Part shown: positions 21,546-33,085 of the stretch, in pieces
Layout: every line of letters begins with the position of its first letter
Numbering within the stretch: the stretch's first letter is position 1
Origin: Chaunax sp. Z400
Lineage: Eukaryota > Chordata > Actinopteri > Lophiiformes > Chaunacidae
Direction of reading: 5' to 3'
Length of the DNA stretch: 64,000 nt
Assembly: GCA_037577475.1 (NCBI GenBank)
Contig: CM075183.1
Span: 17,007,781 to 17,071,780, forward strand
Program-made: the position numbers and the translations under genes
Notes under the pieces: generated by a model
Database searches by the model: none
What the model saw: only the letters and a program-made list of their open reading frames with translations
What the model was told of the DNA's origin: nothing

Positions 21546-24500
21546 AAAAGTTAAAGATTCCTAAAATGACATCTACTCCTTATATGTGACAAATCAACAC
21601 TGTATTGAGGTGCAAGTCTTAAATCCCCACTTACTATGACAAACAAAAAGAAAAAAAGCATCTCCATGAAAAAAATACACACAGACAGCCACAATTTATA
21701 ATTCAAAAAGTGAGTATTTAATATTTAAGCGTCTTTTAAGACGGCTTGTCATGCTACGCCTGAAAACACAGGGAGCTGAATATTCTCTTTTAAGTCAGAA
21801 CATACAGGAGTATGACTTTTGTTCATTAGTGGTGGCTTTCACTGTGCTCTCATGTTCTGCTTAAATCAAATACCATCCCTGTCATTGCAGGACTATCCAG
21901 AAATATCAGAATATATAATATATATCACACTCATTTTGCAGCAGTTTGCCTTTTTCCCCGGCTGGACAGAATTTTTTTTTTTCCCAGTGGTTGATAATAG
22001 TGATCAGAAAGGAATTTGGACCATGTGACAAACCTCAGCTCAGCACCGTCTTGTTATTATGAATGACAGACTGATACTTTGCTACCACCTGATGTGACGC
22101 CAGCCTTAAACATGACTTGTTGTGTGTGTCTGCCTCCAAGCCCATGAGTATATTTATCAGGCAGATATCACAGTGGCCCGGTGGTGAACTCTGCGGGTCC
22201 TCATTGTTATGTAATCGCAGCAGGGTTCACTGTGACACACGTCAAAGAGGTAGAAAATGAACATCCGATTCACTCTACCCCTCCTCCAAACCCCTCCCTC
22301 CATCCCTCTCCCTGCCTGAAATCAATCTATTTAGAGCTCCATCTGTCTTTCCATGGAGGTACATGCAGTGGGCACTCGCCACGTGGAGGACAGAGCAACG
22401 GATCTCCAGACGAGGCAGCAATTTGACAACGTAATTCTGTTTTCAAGAAATTGAAAGATGGCTCTCGGATGGTGACGAGCGACCGAACTGTTGTGTCACA
22501 GTGTCGAGCACACTAATTTAATTTAAACCTTGAATGACAGCCTTTCTGCATGAGAAGGTTGAGGCCGATGAGAAACTCCTCCGTTACTCATCTCACTTGC
22601 ACATTATGCCAATAACATGGCCACGTTACCGCTGTCAGGATGAAAAATAGACTCTACTTTGTGTAGAAAAATAGTAGCCTCAGAGCTATAGTCTCGTCAT
22701 TGCTGCTCTAATATGCAGCTCAATAAGAGAAGCCTGGAAAGTATTCATTTTAGTGAAAAGACTTGTGCTTTAAAAGCTTCATACAGTTGGAGGATGTTGT
22801 CTGTAGACTCCATTTTTAGCTAGGTGTGCACTGATCCATTTCTAAATGCACTGTTTTTAAAGTCAGTAGCTAAATGTAATTCCGTGACTATGTTTTGTAA
22901 TAATTTTTTTTGTCCATGCAATGTTTCAAAAATGATTAAGAACAAAAAGTGTAATAGATATCTTCATGTATTTTTTTAGCTATATTTATGCTAGCGACTC
23001 TGAGAGACTCTTGATGGACATAGCAGTGACAGTACTTTAGCTAAATGCTAACATAAAACATAATAAAATGAAGACCCCAAGAATGCACATGATTTCCAAA
23101 TATCGGTCCAATCAAAGGGAACAAGCTTTCTAGGGAAATAAAAGTGAATCAAAGATGAGAAAAAGTCTACAAAGTTCTCGAAAAGTGTCATCCTTTGCCT
23201 TTGACGCAAGTGGCCCACCAGCAGTTACATCGTCAAGGGAAATTAAAAGTCGGCAAACAGATTAGACGCTTCGTTCTGAAAATACCATTTTTCATCTTTA
23301 CCCTCCACTAAGCTCAAAGGGGTGAGAGGGGATATTTAAAGACGCGATAAAACATGTGAACAAGTATGAAGAGTGTGATCAGGAGAAGGAATGAGTGCCA
23401 ACAGAGCATTATGTGGGCTATGAAACAAAAACCACAGTCGAGAGGATGGCTGTCATGGTTGCCGTTAGGGTCCAGCGGAGTTCTTGCAGCCCTAAGCCTG
23501 GATGTGACAAATAGGTTGTGCGTGTGGGAGATGAGGTTTATCAGGAGTGAAGGATAACACACACTGTCCAGTCATATCTTTGGGGTGGCAGAAGAAATAT
23601 GGCTCACCACAGATAAGCCTCACTGTCACTTGTCTCTGACACTATTAGTCCTGTCGTCTTGGCCGGCTGTCCAGAAAGTTCTCCACGTCAGAGCGCTGCG
23701 ACAGAGGAGTAGGACTCGTCCGACCTGCGGAAAAGGATGCATATCTATTTTCCTCGTTTTGCGTATGGGGTCCTACTAGAGGGATTCCCCAGACTTGTCT
23801 TATTTGCAAGAAGAAGAGCTTGGGCATGTTCACCAGATGGGAAAAAAATCAGATAAGTCGTGGCGTGCAGAAATTCAAGTTGTGGTTTCTGCAGGCCAAA
23901 CACTGAGGAAACCTTATGTGATAAAACCTGCATAATTCAAGCCATTGCCATTTGTTGCATTGTAAAGCAACAAATGACAGTGAAAGTGATGCTTTTTGTT
24001 CTATGTTGTATAAATAAGTTTGACCTAGACTCTGACTGCATTTTTCTGTTCCACCCCGTCGCAGAATTCCATTACATTTCATGATAAATTCATGCACAGA
24101 CAAAGTTTGACTCGCATTCGATTCATTTGTGTGTTCTTGTGGGGAATGATGTGTGGTTGACCTTGGTGTCAGATATGCTTGATTGGATCATCCAGCTACA
24201 CAACCTATGGTGGAATGAGGGGACCGAACAAGTGTAACACCTGTTTTGGAGACAGAACAAATATGCAGACCGGTTTTGCGAACTCCTTCATCGCTGCGGC
24301 CGTTGAAGCATAGACCAGCGGGCGCATTAATCAGTCCAGAGACTACATCCATCTGTCGCATGGGCACAGCTCGCTATATGCAGGACCCGTGAGCTGTTGG
24401 CACGGCCTCGGCTTGTGTTGTCTCTCATTACTTCTTCCCATTAGTGTTGCCTATCAGGCAAGCTGGTGAGGGAAGACGACAAACTTGGACGGATCGGGGA

Positions 24501-25214
24501 TTCGCCGTCAGGGGAGGCTTGTTTAGCTCTCAGGGCTGGTGATAAACGGGTCGATGTTTTCACATTCTTGCAATGCAGAATCGATTCAAAAAACTACATA
24601 TGTGCATAATAAGTTGACTTGATTGTACTTTGCTATAAACATAAGAGAGAGAGAGCGCATTTTAAAAAATATACATGAACACATCAACAAATACTTCTTG
24701 TAAACAGAACAAAGACAAAGCAAAGGAGGGACAGACTCTCCCAGGTCTTATATTTTCCATTTTGTCTGTTCTGCACATGAAACAGCACGAATATAAAATT
24801 ATTCATCAAGTTTGACGCAAAGAAACATCCCCCAAAACCATTGTAGGTACATATTTGACAAGCACAGCCAGACAGCTTTTTTTAACCGAGTGTTGGCTTG
24901 TTAGCAAATACAGCAAAATATCCTTGCACACAAACTCGCACAACAGTGAGACAACATATGAAAAAACTTAAAGGTCACAGACTAAACTGTCACATCGGTA
25001 GCAAACTGAAAAGGAGGAATAACATTTGGTGAGTAAATGTTGCAGATGGACAATTAGCTTGTGTTTGCATGTGCATCTTTATCAAGACATCAAGACTGGA
25101 GTTGTTTAACTCATGCAAAGTGTCTATGCATAGTTTATTGTAATGTTAATGTCTAGTGGTTGGCACTGAAAACACTCTTCTGGGTGTTGTTTTATTATTA
25201 GTTTCCACCAATGC
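21546..25214. other. Noncoding DNA, no gene seen
   Basis: Unique-looking sequence with a T run at 21971-21982. A GC-richer tract at 24270-24510 is noted as a regulatory candidate. Fish-type short words (GCTAAATGCTAACAT) near 23040-23055 suggest old repeat debris. Open frames reach at most 84 codons with no recognisable content. Confidence 0.5.
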
Positions 25215-25690
25215 AGTTCATCCCAGGTGGCCATCTTCTTGGTGTACTCATGGATGCTCCTTGTTACATCGTGGATCTAACACTCACTAATCCTCGCCTC
25301 CCCTTCTTCACGTTGCTCGTAGGGTCTCAGGGTGGAACCTTCCGTGCATTGTGAGGAGTTTCTTGTCTTGACATGAGGCCTGGTTTACTATTCCAGCTGG
25401 GTACCTGATGACCGGACTCGGATCTTATTGCTACCGCTGACCTGACTTGTCAAGCACCTGTCTGACCCTCTGTGGCTGACCTCCTGCTCCTGACCTCGTC
25501 ATGGTTTCCATTTGCCTGTGGGATACCCAGGTGCCTGTAGCTGTTTGGTATGCCACATATTTCCGCTATCCTGCCTTCTGGTGGCGCCACCTCTTCAGCT
25601 CAGGTCCCTCACATCTGAGACTTTGATGTCTGCGTTGGTGGTGTTGACTGGGAGGTTGCCGTCATTTGTTCTTTGGTCACTTAGCTTTAG
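25215..25690 (-). pseudogene. LINE reverse transcriptase fragment (restriction-endonuclease-type LINE), dead
   Basis: Read on the minus strand, three frames in turn give peptides of the post-catalytic part of a non-LTR reverse transcriptase: NSYRHLGIPQANGN (25504-25548), PVIRYPAGIV (about 25387-25416) and KKGRRGLVSVR (25276-25308). Order and spacing match the R2-like fish and invertebrate LINEs whose C-terminus carries a CCHC zinc knuckle and a restriction-like endonuclease (family knowledge). Frameshifts and a stop between the blocks show it is inactive. The catalytic box and the endonuclease are both missing, so it is an internal fragment of about 160 codons. Another fragment of the same LINE type, holding the endonuclease end, lies at 42730-43280 on the other strand. 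Confidence 0.75.
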
Positions 25691-25694
25691 TGTC

Positions 25695-25715
25695 ATGTGA
25701 TGCTCTCTCTCTCTC
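25695..25715. repeat. Short (CT)n stretch
   Basis: CTCTCTCTCTCTCTTT-like run just beyond the LINE fragment. Confidence 0.7.
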
Positions 25716-25819
25716 TTTGGTTTCTCTGATGGTGGCCGAGGGATTTACTCTTGCGATGGGACCATGACGATTATCATCTACTCTTAAGTAGATCAGTAGT
25801 ATCATTATATATCAATTAT

Positions 25820-25915
25820 ACAGTAGCAGCTGGATGGCTCAGTGGTAATGATGTGACCCTTTGATACAGCTGGTTGGTGGTTCTTTTCCCAGTCAGGGCA
25901 AGCCTCTAGTGAAAC
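25820..25915 (+). mobile_element. tRNA-like SINE head
   Basis: TGGCTCAGTGG at 25835-25845 fits the RNA polymerase III A box exactly. GGTTCTTTTCC at 25879-25889 is a weakened B box at tRNA-like spacing. The context (GCTGGATGGCTCAGTGGTAA, then GGTGGTTC) resembles tRNA-derived SINE heads in fish. It does not fold into a proper tRNA with intact arms, so I do not call a tRNA gene. The body and tail are not clear. Confidence 0.45.
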
Positions 25916-27189
25916 ACAAATTATATGTACTTTTTTTAATTTATTTTTTTACTTCAGGGACACACATGCATAGTGCATCCTACAGCAAATGTTTTCCACC
26001 CAGAAGGATTAAGCATACAAAGACCATGATGCTTTATCATCCTTATAAATAATGCAAAACTGTTGAAGCAGCTGCTGTTAAATCACTGCCATGTAATGGC
26101 CAAACAGGTAAGCCTAGAAAGACTAGCTCTGTTGCACTGATACACAGAAAGTATAGAAAATAAATAAGTGTGACACCTGACCTGAACCTTATTGTGCAGC
26201 TGTATAGCCTGCTAAATACTGCATGTACACAGTTTATTCATTTTTCTGGTACCCACGGTTACATTTAACAGTGTGTGGTTATTCCATTTTGCATCTAATC
26301 TGCAGCAAAATAAATCATACAGTCGCCACAGACTTTTATCCACACAAATGAATTCTTCATTACCACATTTTTTCCCTCAAAGGCATCAACTACTCAGTTC
26401 CATTAAGCTTTTCTCTATTTAAGGCTTTAGAAAAACTGTCTTTTATTAAATGGATGTATTTCTCAGGGCACATGCTGACCGTTTACCTTCAAGCAGTTGT
26501 TGAAAATTTATACAACCTAATAAACAACCACTTTTAGGCAGCTTTATGAAAATCCTGTGGCCTTGACGTAATGAAATATTTGCTCTTCAGATTGTGACAC
26601 AAACCAGAATATGAAAGATTAAAACAGCTGACCTCTCAAACATGCGTATTAATGCACGTACCAGTCATGCTGCATGGACCATACATGCAGGAGGAGATTA
26701 GCATAAAACCCACGCATTTCACAGGAAGTGCATGTTGTGAAGATGTCAGCGAGGCCGTTAGGGCACCTGAAAAGGGAGGTCTTTAGTTCTGGATGTGGGT
26801 GTGTGCATATGTTTCTTTTGATTTGTTGTCCTCACGTCTTTTGTAAGGAAATAGAAATGATAATGCTTCTGTTGTTAATATTTGTCAAAATTTCAAAAGG
26901 GGATTACTTTATATTTATTTTTGGCCCAAAGCAATGTACAAACGAGTGACAATCCAAGGAGATCGATGTGAAGCCATTAGCTGCAAATGAAGATGGACGA
27001 TGCATCTTTACTTCCGCCGAATGTACAAAAATTAAGCCAAAATATTTTGGATACAAGCCCTGCTAAATGAAGCTAAGCCTGCAAGCTAGTCCAGTTTGGA
27101 CACACCAAAGGGGTCACAAAAAAGGGAATTCATTTTAGCGCTGCTGTGCAATGCCTGTCTGAAAGTGGCTTATGTCTTGGTCACCACCA
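25916..27189. other. Noncoding DNA, no gene seen
   Basis: AT-rich unique sequence. The stretch 26600-26730 has several CATG/GCAT words and may be conserved. No exon supported. Confidence 0.5.
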
Positions 27190-27510
27190 TCCACACTTTG
27201 ACTCATGCGATGCTAATGACTCGCATGATGTCAGGTAGGTAAACAAACCACTTGTGTCTTCGACGACCCTAACGACCCACAATAGCGCCGGGAGGGTCAA
27301 CGGCACACGTGATCTTAATTAATCTCAAGGTAATGACCTGCCGGTTGAACACCAGGAATAAATAGCAGCCAGTCAGAAGTGACGAAGCCTCTTGGATGAG
27401 AGGTGAAACGTCTTTAAACCTCACAATACAAATCCAGTTGCTTTTTTATTTAGCCTCTTAGAATTACCATGACCTGGATGAATGGGATTCTACATTCCTT
27501 CGCTCCTTCT
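27190..27510 (+). mobile_element. Retroelement 3' region, probably Penelope-like, with hammerhead-like motif
   Basis: The succession CATGATGTCAGGTAGG, GGTCAACGGCACACGTGA, CCGGTTGAACACCAGGAAT, GACGAAGCCTCTTGGATG, AGAGGTGAAACGTC, AAATCCAGTTGC and CATGACCTGGATGAATG matches a very common fish retroelement tail (recalled). I assign it to the Penelope-like elements on the basis of its hammerhead-like block, which is an inference. The block at 27379-27412 has a TGACGA core, a 5 bp stem (CCTCT/AGAGG) with a TGGATG loop, and GAAAC. The usual first core base C is G here, and there is an extra base before the stem, so a working ribozyme is unlikely. No coding part is intact. Confidence 0.5.
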
Positions 27511-27887
27511 CTTTCAACTAAATAACACTGATGGTGCTGTCACACAGCGAGCAGTTGCCATGGCCACCTCCATAAATAACAGATTGAAACTAAATAATGG
27601 CTAATGTCGGCTCCCTGGCTGGTTTAGTGTGACCACTTGAATTTAAATGATATCACAAACTATTTTTAATGCCCCCCCCCATTCAGACCATGAACAAATA
27701 AAATTGCCAGTGGTGTAAATTTGAAGCAGAAGTTCCCAAATCCCTGGAGCACATTAATGTAAAACGTACCCAAACACAAATATGTAGAAACTAAATCAAA
27801 CACCAAGGATATGATGACTTCTTCGCAAAAGTGGAAATAATTTCTTGTCTGACTTTAAATAGCTAAGACAAAGGTTTGGGTTGTATT
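27511..27887. other. Noncoding DNA, no gene seen
   Basis: Contains a C run at 27672-27680. Nothing else recognised. Confidence 0.5.
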
Positions 27888-27924
27888 TGTGTGTGTGTGT
27901 GTGCGCGTGTGTGTGTGGGGGGGG
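27888..27924. repeat. (GT)n microsatellite ending in poly(G)
   Basis: GT dinucleotides with a GCGC interruption at about 27903-27907, then eight G. The overlapping frame is a Val/Cys repeat string, not a protein. Confidence 0.93.
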
Positions 27925-28144
27925 TCAACCCCTTTCCTATCACAAATACTTGGTTTGGATTCCCTGCACACTTTATATTTCTCGGAGCCTCGGTGCGGAC
28001 GCCAAAATCAATATCCATCCAATTACTTGATTCTGAAGTATGTAAAACTCATGCAAAGGTGTCCATTTGAGGAGAGGAAGGATCTGGCTGTGGCTTGACT
28101 GTAGAGCTTGAGGTTGTTTTTCCTCCCAAGACTCAGAATGTCAA

Positions 28145-28166
28145 TTTTTTTTTTTTTTTTTTTTTT
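28145..28166. repeat. Poly(T) tract
   Basis: 22 T in a row. On the minus strand it could be a retroposon poly(A) tail, but no body is recognised next to it. Confidence 0.95.
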
Positions 28167-31100
28167 GGTGTTGTTTAATTAGGGAATGCTTATCATAGGC
28201 ACATGGTACAGCAGTGAGGGGTGACAACACCCCAGTGTTGTAAAATTAATTATATCACTAATGTGGACCCTGTGCATGTGAAATAGCTGAACTCTCCCCA
28301 AATAGCTCATTAATCTTCAGACAGCCACTCCTGGGCTAGGTGAAGTGGTCTTGAATTTCAATACCTACCCTTGCTGGTGTAACCTTTCCCGCTCTCCTTC
28401 TCTTTCTCGAGCAGCTGAGGGGGAACGGGAGCAATGGAGAGAGAATAATATTGTCTGCCATGGTATCTCTAGTACTTCTGCTCTCCGAGTCATATAATTA
28501 TATACACCAACGCAGTTTGCCTAAACACAGCTCGGAGTTGAGAGTGTAATATAGCTGAGATGTGCTGATGTATCCTTAGATTATTAAAAAAGACCAGTAT
28601 AAACAAATGACTCAAAATCACATTGTCCATGTAATAAAAAAAATGCCTTCATGAAAAAGACTCAAGTAGACCTCACTGGTTATTTATTGCATATGCAAAA
28701 CTTGAACTGAGGCAAAGACATTTTTAGCAGTCACCAGAAAAAAACATACATTTTTTCATGTACAGACACCCTTTTAACACACTATTAAAGCAAAAAACAA
28801 AACAAAAAAACAATGACAACAAACACATTGATTAAGTCAGACACCACACGAAAAGGAGGATAAGCTAATTTTAGCATGTGTCTGCGTGGGTTCCCTCCAA
28901 GGGGCTGTCCAACAACATGCAATATAAATAAACCGCCCATAGGTGTGAATGTGAGGGTGAATGGTTGTTTGTCTCTCGACCAATGTCAGCAGGGGGGCTC
29001 CAGTCCCCCCCCATCGACCCTGCATGACAAGTTGTTATAGTAAATGCATGGATGAATGCAAGTACTCTGTCAGAACCTCTGTCCATGGTGCTGATCCTAC
29101 TTAGCACTACGTAGTCCATCCGGCTGCTGTCCATGGTGCTGTTTCTGCTTTTTCTTTTTTTTTTTTTGTCCAAATTCATCACAGCTTAGATCAAAAACCA
29201 CCTCACCCTTTATCCAACTGCTAGCTGCATAATATACAGATAGTATAGGGTCTCTGGTTAGTTATTTAACCTAATAGGAGAGTTTATCCTGCTGCTACAC
29301 TCTCGCTGTTGTGGTTATTAAAACACACCAGCGACTGTGTTTTTGCACCTAGCTTTAACACAGCTGGGTTTTTTTAACGGTGAGTGTCAGTGACATGACG
29401 TCTTTATTTAGGATTTATAGAGACGGAAACTGCTAAGATAACAGGAAATGTGTCCGTCATCGCCAGGCATTGTGAGGAAACAAGCCAAGACACGCTGGTT
29501 CACAGGCCTGGAAAAGGTCAACATATCAAATATATGGTGTGGAAACAGAAGTCCTCTTCGAAACAGAGCCGGACTACAAAGATGCATTGAACTATTTGAT
29601 TATATCAGAGATGGATCTAATGATCGTCCCTCTTTTTATGAAGTTGGATCACACATGGGTCAAAAAAAGTATGTGCCTGGCAACTAAATAAATAGACCAA
29701 AGTGATGTATTTAGCATCATTTGCTAAAAATTCATCAAAATATAAAAGACAACAACAAAAATGTATAATGTTCTGTATATTTTTTCCTCAAAGTTCCACC
29801 AAATGCAATCAGTAATGCCCGGAAGGAGAAGGATAACATGTCTCTGTACCTCATCAGGGATGTTATTCATGTTTTCATATTCATATTCATGATGTTATGC
29901 ATACACACATCAATTCATCCTGAGGATCATGCATGTCGATACGGAATGTCACGGCAAATCTTTAAATATTTATGCACATGAAAATGCTAAAAAAAAATAA
30001 ATAAAAAAAATGTAACCATGTCAACACTTGTTGAGTTCTAACGATTCACTGCCCCATCATGTTGCACTAACACCACATTCTGAAAAGACACACAGCACAC
30101 ACTTTGAATTCAGTGATGGTGTGATGCTACGATCCATAGAGAAGCAGCTTGCTGGCTTGCATACTGTTGTTGATCAGATCACTGATGTTTTCACTTGATA
30201 GCATAAGAATAACACTGCCAACACTACATGCAAGATTAAGTCTCCTGACAGGACCCCACAGATACTCCTCTTCCATCTCACACCCGACCCGGGTTTTCAT
30301 ATCCTGGGGCCTCGAAAAACCCTGCACAGAGCATTATGACAAATACAGTAAAGAGTCGCCCAGACAAAATCCAGCTGCTTTATTGGTATTCACCGTTTCC
30401 TCTCTCCATCTGCTCAGCACATCACAACCTGATGTCTCCTGCCCCTGCCGCACTATTTTTACCTGCTCCTAGATACTGTCTCCCTGCATGTGACGTCAAG
30501 AAAGGGAGAAGAAGAAGAGAAAGAGAGAGAGAGAGAGAGCCGTAACATTAATCTACAGCGTGGGTTAGCTCCCCCCCCCCCAAGAAAGTAATCAGTATGA
30601 AATAGTGGTGTTGGAAAGAGACATGCCTCATGTCAAGAGAACTTATGCAGGGTAGAGTTAGCGCTGTGTCCCATGTGAAGCCTGCAGAAAATGATAGTTG
30701 TGTAACACCGTCATCTGTGTTGGTAAAGTCATCTAACGCGACCTTTAAACCATATTTCTCTTTGTGTAAGAGCAAGGTGTGAAGGCAATACACATGTGTT
30801 GCATTGCTATATATAATCTCAGCCTTTTCCTAGTCACAGTAGCTTAAACTCATCTGTAAGTGTGTGTGTTCTTGTGTTGCTGCGTGCCGTTGTGCATGAA
30901 GCCCATCCTTGACCGTGCATGCGTGATACTGTTTAAATTCCTGTGCATGTACACCTATATATGCATATTTCCATGTGTAGCCAGATGAACTTAACTTATT
31001 TTAATAAAGTCAAAAGTCGTTGCAACCGGTTTGATTCCATACGACTAGGTTTAGGCGTGCTGCTCTCCATTTAATGTCTCTCTGTGGCTGCTCCTTCTTG

Positions 31101-31318
31101 TTCCATTACTCCGTTGCAGAATTAGGAATGACCTTCTGCTGAAAACAAATTACTGTTGTCTTGTTTTGTAGACACATTTGCGAGGAGGTTGCGGTCAGTG
31201 CTAACCTTTGAGAGAAATACATTGGTTCTTTTGGCAACTTCACAATAAAAGCCACCCAGTGTTTTTCCAGTTTAACACTTTTTTTTTTATCACAGTAACT
31301 TTAAGCTATGACACGCTG

Positions 31319-31319
<1 letters not shown>
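28167..31319. other. Noncoding DNA with simple repeats
   Basis: Includes a T run at 29153-29167, (GA)9 at 30522-30539, a C run at 30571-30580 and an A-rich stretch at 29990-30010. Open frames on both strands up to 107 codons carry no recognisable motif or exon limits. Confidence 0.5.
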
Positions 31320-31358
<39 letters not shown>

Positions 31359-31369
31359 GGATAGATAGA
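31320..31369. repeat. (GATA)n microsatellite
   Basis: About 12 GATA units with one GATG variant near 31356-31359. Confidence 0.97.
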
Positions 31370-32100
31370 AAACTGCAAAGCGTTATTGTTTGACTGTAAT
31401 AAAGAGCCAGTGATCGTTTCATAAAAGTTCCATTATACTGGACCATAGATTGTTTGTTATGGTTATGGACCTGGCAGTGTTAACCCCGACTCTTGCACAC
31501 ACATTCACAATGCATCGGTGCAAGAAATCTAATGCAGCGTTATAGCACAAACATTATTTAGATGGATGTCAAATGTAAAAGAAAAAGAAAAACAATGTGC
31601 TCGAAGTCAATGTGGTGTAAAGAGTTTATCGTCCCTTTTTCTGAAGGTTGGTCCAGAAAACTAAAAGAACTTTTGATGTTGGGATTTTTGCTCAAAGCTT
31701 TATTAAAGTTTCTCTTTAACACTATGTAGTCCATTGGAACAATGAACACTGTGATTGATAAATAATCAATTATCCATCGAGTGCAAACATAACCATCACA
31801 GTGCACTTATCTACCAGTATGCGTGGCCCACACTGGTTAAACTGCGTGGGTGTAAAAAATGTTGTTGTGCAGGTATATGCATGTATGTGTGTTTTACCTC
31901 ATCAGGCGCCACAATGCTCCCTGCCTGTGCACAGCATTAATGCTCAACCTTGTCCAAGGTTAATCTGTCACTCATGCTGTATATTTGCATTAATTCTTAT
32001 CTGCACCTCGCCACTCAACTTACTGTCTATCTGACCCGGCCACTGCTCAGACTTAATCGTCTTTGTACATTATAGATGAGCCTTCAACGAGGTAGATGTC
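31370..32100. other. Noncoding DNA, no gene seen
   Basis: AT-rich unique sequence; no supported feature. Confidence 0.5.
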
Positions 32101-32125
32101 CACACACACACACACACACACACAC
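32101..32125. repeat. (CA)12 microsatellite
   Basis: Uninterrupted CA dinucleotides. Confidence 0.96.
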
Positions 32126-32684
32126 CTCCCCGCTGCTGAAACCTTGTCTTTCCTTTCGAAACCACCTCCCAACCACATCCAGGACACATTTTCCCAGACT
32201 GTCAATATTTGCTTTTTATTTAATATCTTAGAAAGCCATTAAGGTGACTGCTACTCAAAAGTAATATATTTATCGCTGCATGAGGGCTTGTGTTGGATAC
32301 AAGAGTTTCTCTCTCCAGGCATCACTTACTTTATGCTTGCGAAAGAGCATAAACAGGAGGGCGGCGAGATAATTCTGGCTCTTTCACTCTTACCTGAGGT
32401 AACAAAAGGTTGGCTCCTAATTAGTAGCGCACAGTTGTTCCTTCCAACCTTTGCTATTTGTTGTGTGAAGGGAATGCAAATGCAAAGGTAAGTGTTAGTC
32501 AAAATGAAGCTACAGTAGAGCTGAGTTTTCTTGTCACCTTGTTGGAATGTGTGGAAAAATGTTAATTCTCATTAATGGCTATCTGTAGCATTAACAAAGC
32601 CGCTAATTAACTGTTGCAAAATGTGATTAGTGATGTGTGAAAAGTCATTTCTTTACAATATACATATAGGATAGGGGTTGCCAG
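32126..32684. other. Noncoding DNA, no gene seen
   Basis: The stretch 32280-32600 is moderately GC-rich and repeat-free, with TTAATTA-type words; possibly conserved. No exon supported. Confidence 0.45.
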
Positions 32685-32685
32685 G

Positions 32686-32717
<32 letters not shown>

Positions 32718-32742
32718 TAGATAGATAGATAGATAGATAGAT
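32685..32742. repeat. (GACA)n-(GATA)n compound microsatellite
   Basis: GACA units from about 32691 to 32716 pass directly into GATA units to about 32742. GATA and GACA together are the classical Bkm-type simple repeat of vertebrates. Confidence 0.96.
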
Positions 32743-32924
32743 CCCTGAAGAGAGAAGCATCTGGCATTCCAGCAGTGTTCAGTGTTCACCCTCGAGTCAC
32801 AGTAGGGATTTCTGGCACAAGCTATTCTACTTCCAAGGCGCACGGCGAAGGAAAAAGTCAGAAGAGGTCAAAACTCTAACAACACCTGTACAAAGAACAA
32901 GTTTCATGCCAGACCACGGGTTTT

Positions 32925-33085
32925 TTTTCCGGCTGTGGCCTCAGGGTCATCGAAAAACACGGCACAAAGAACATCTTCAACATCTGAGACATCTCCTTCC
33001 TTTGAAGAGAGCATCACTGAGCAGGAGACCTCTATCATGAGGACTGATATAACCAGCTCTGACATGTGTCAATTTCGCCATTGAA
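32925..33085 (-). pseudogene. Peptide fossil of an unidentified repeated gene or element, copy 1
   Basis: On the minus strand the frame reads LVISVLMIEVSC, then a diverged stretch and VLCAVFFDDPEATA (about 32933-32975). The 35135-35320 segment on the same strand has MVISVSQTLLV and ILFCVVFYDDPEATSG. Nucleotide identity is highest over GTGGCCTCAGGGTCATC and the following 25 bases. The conserved acidic DDPEA motif and hydrophobic stretch suggest an old coding sequence present in several genomic copies. I do not know the family. Confidence 0.4.

Noticed and set aside
25820..25915. tRNA gene
   Set aside because: A box is good, but the B box is degraded and cloverleaf arms do not pair; better read as a SINE head.
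27379..27412. Active hammerhead ribozyme
   Set aside because: Core position one is G and an extra base precedes stem II; kept only as a hammerhead-like motif.
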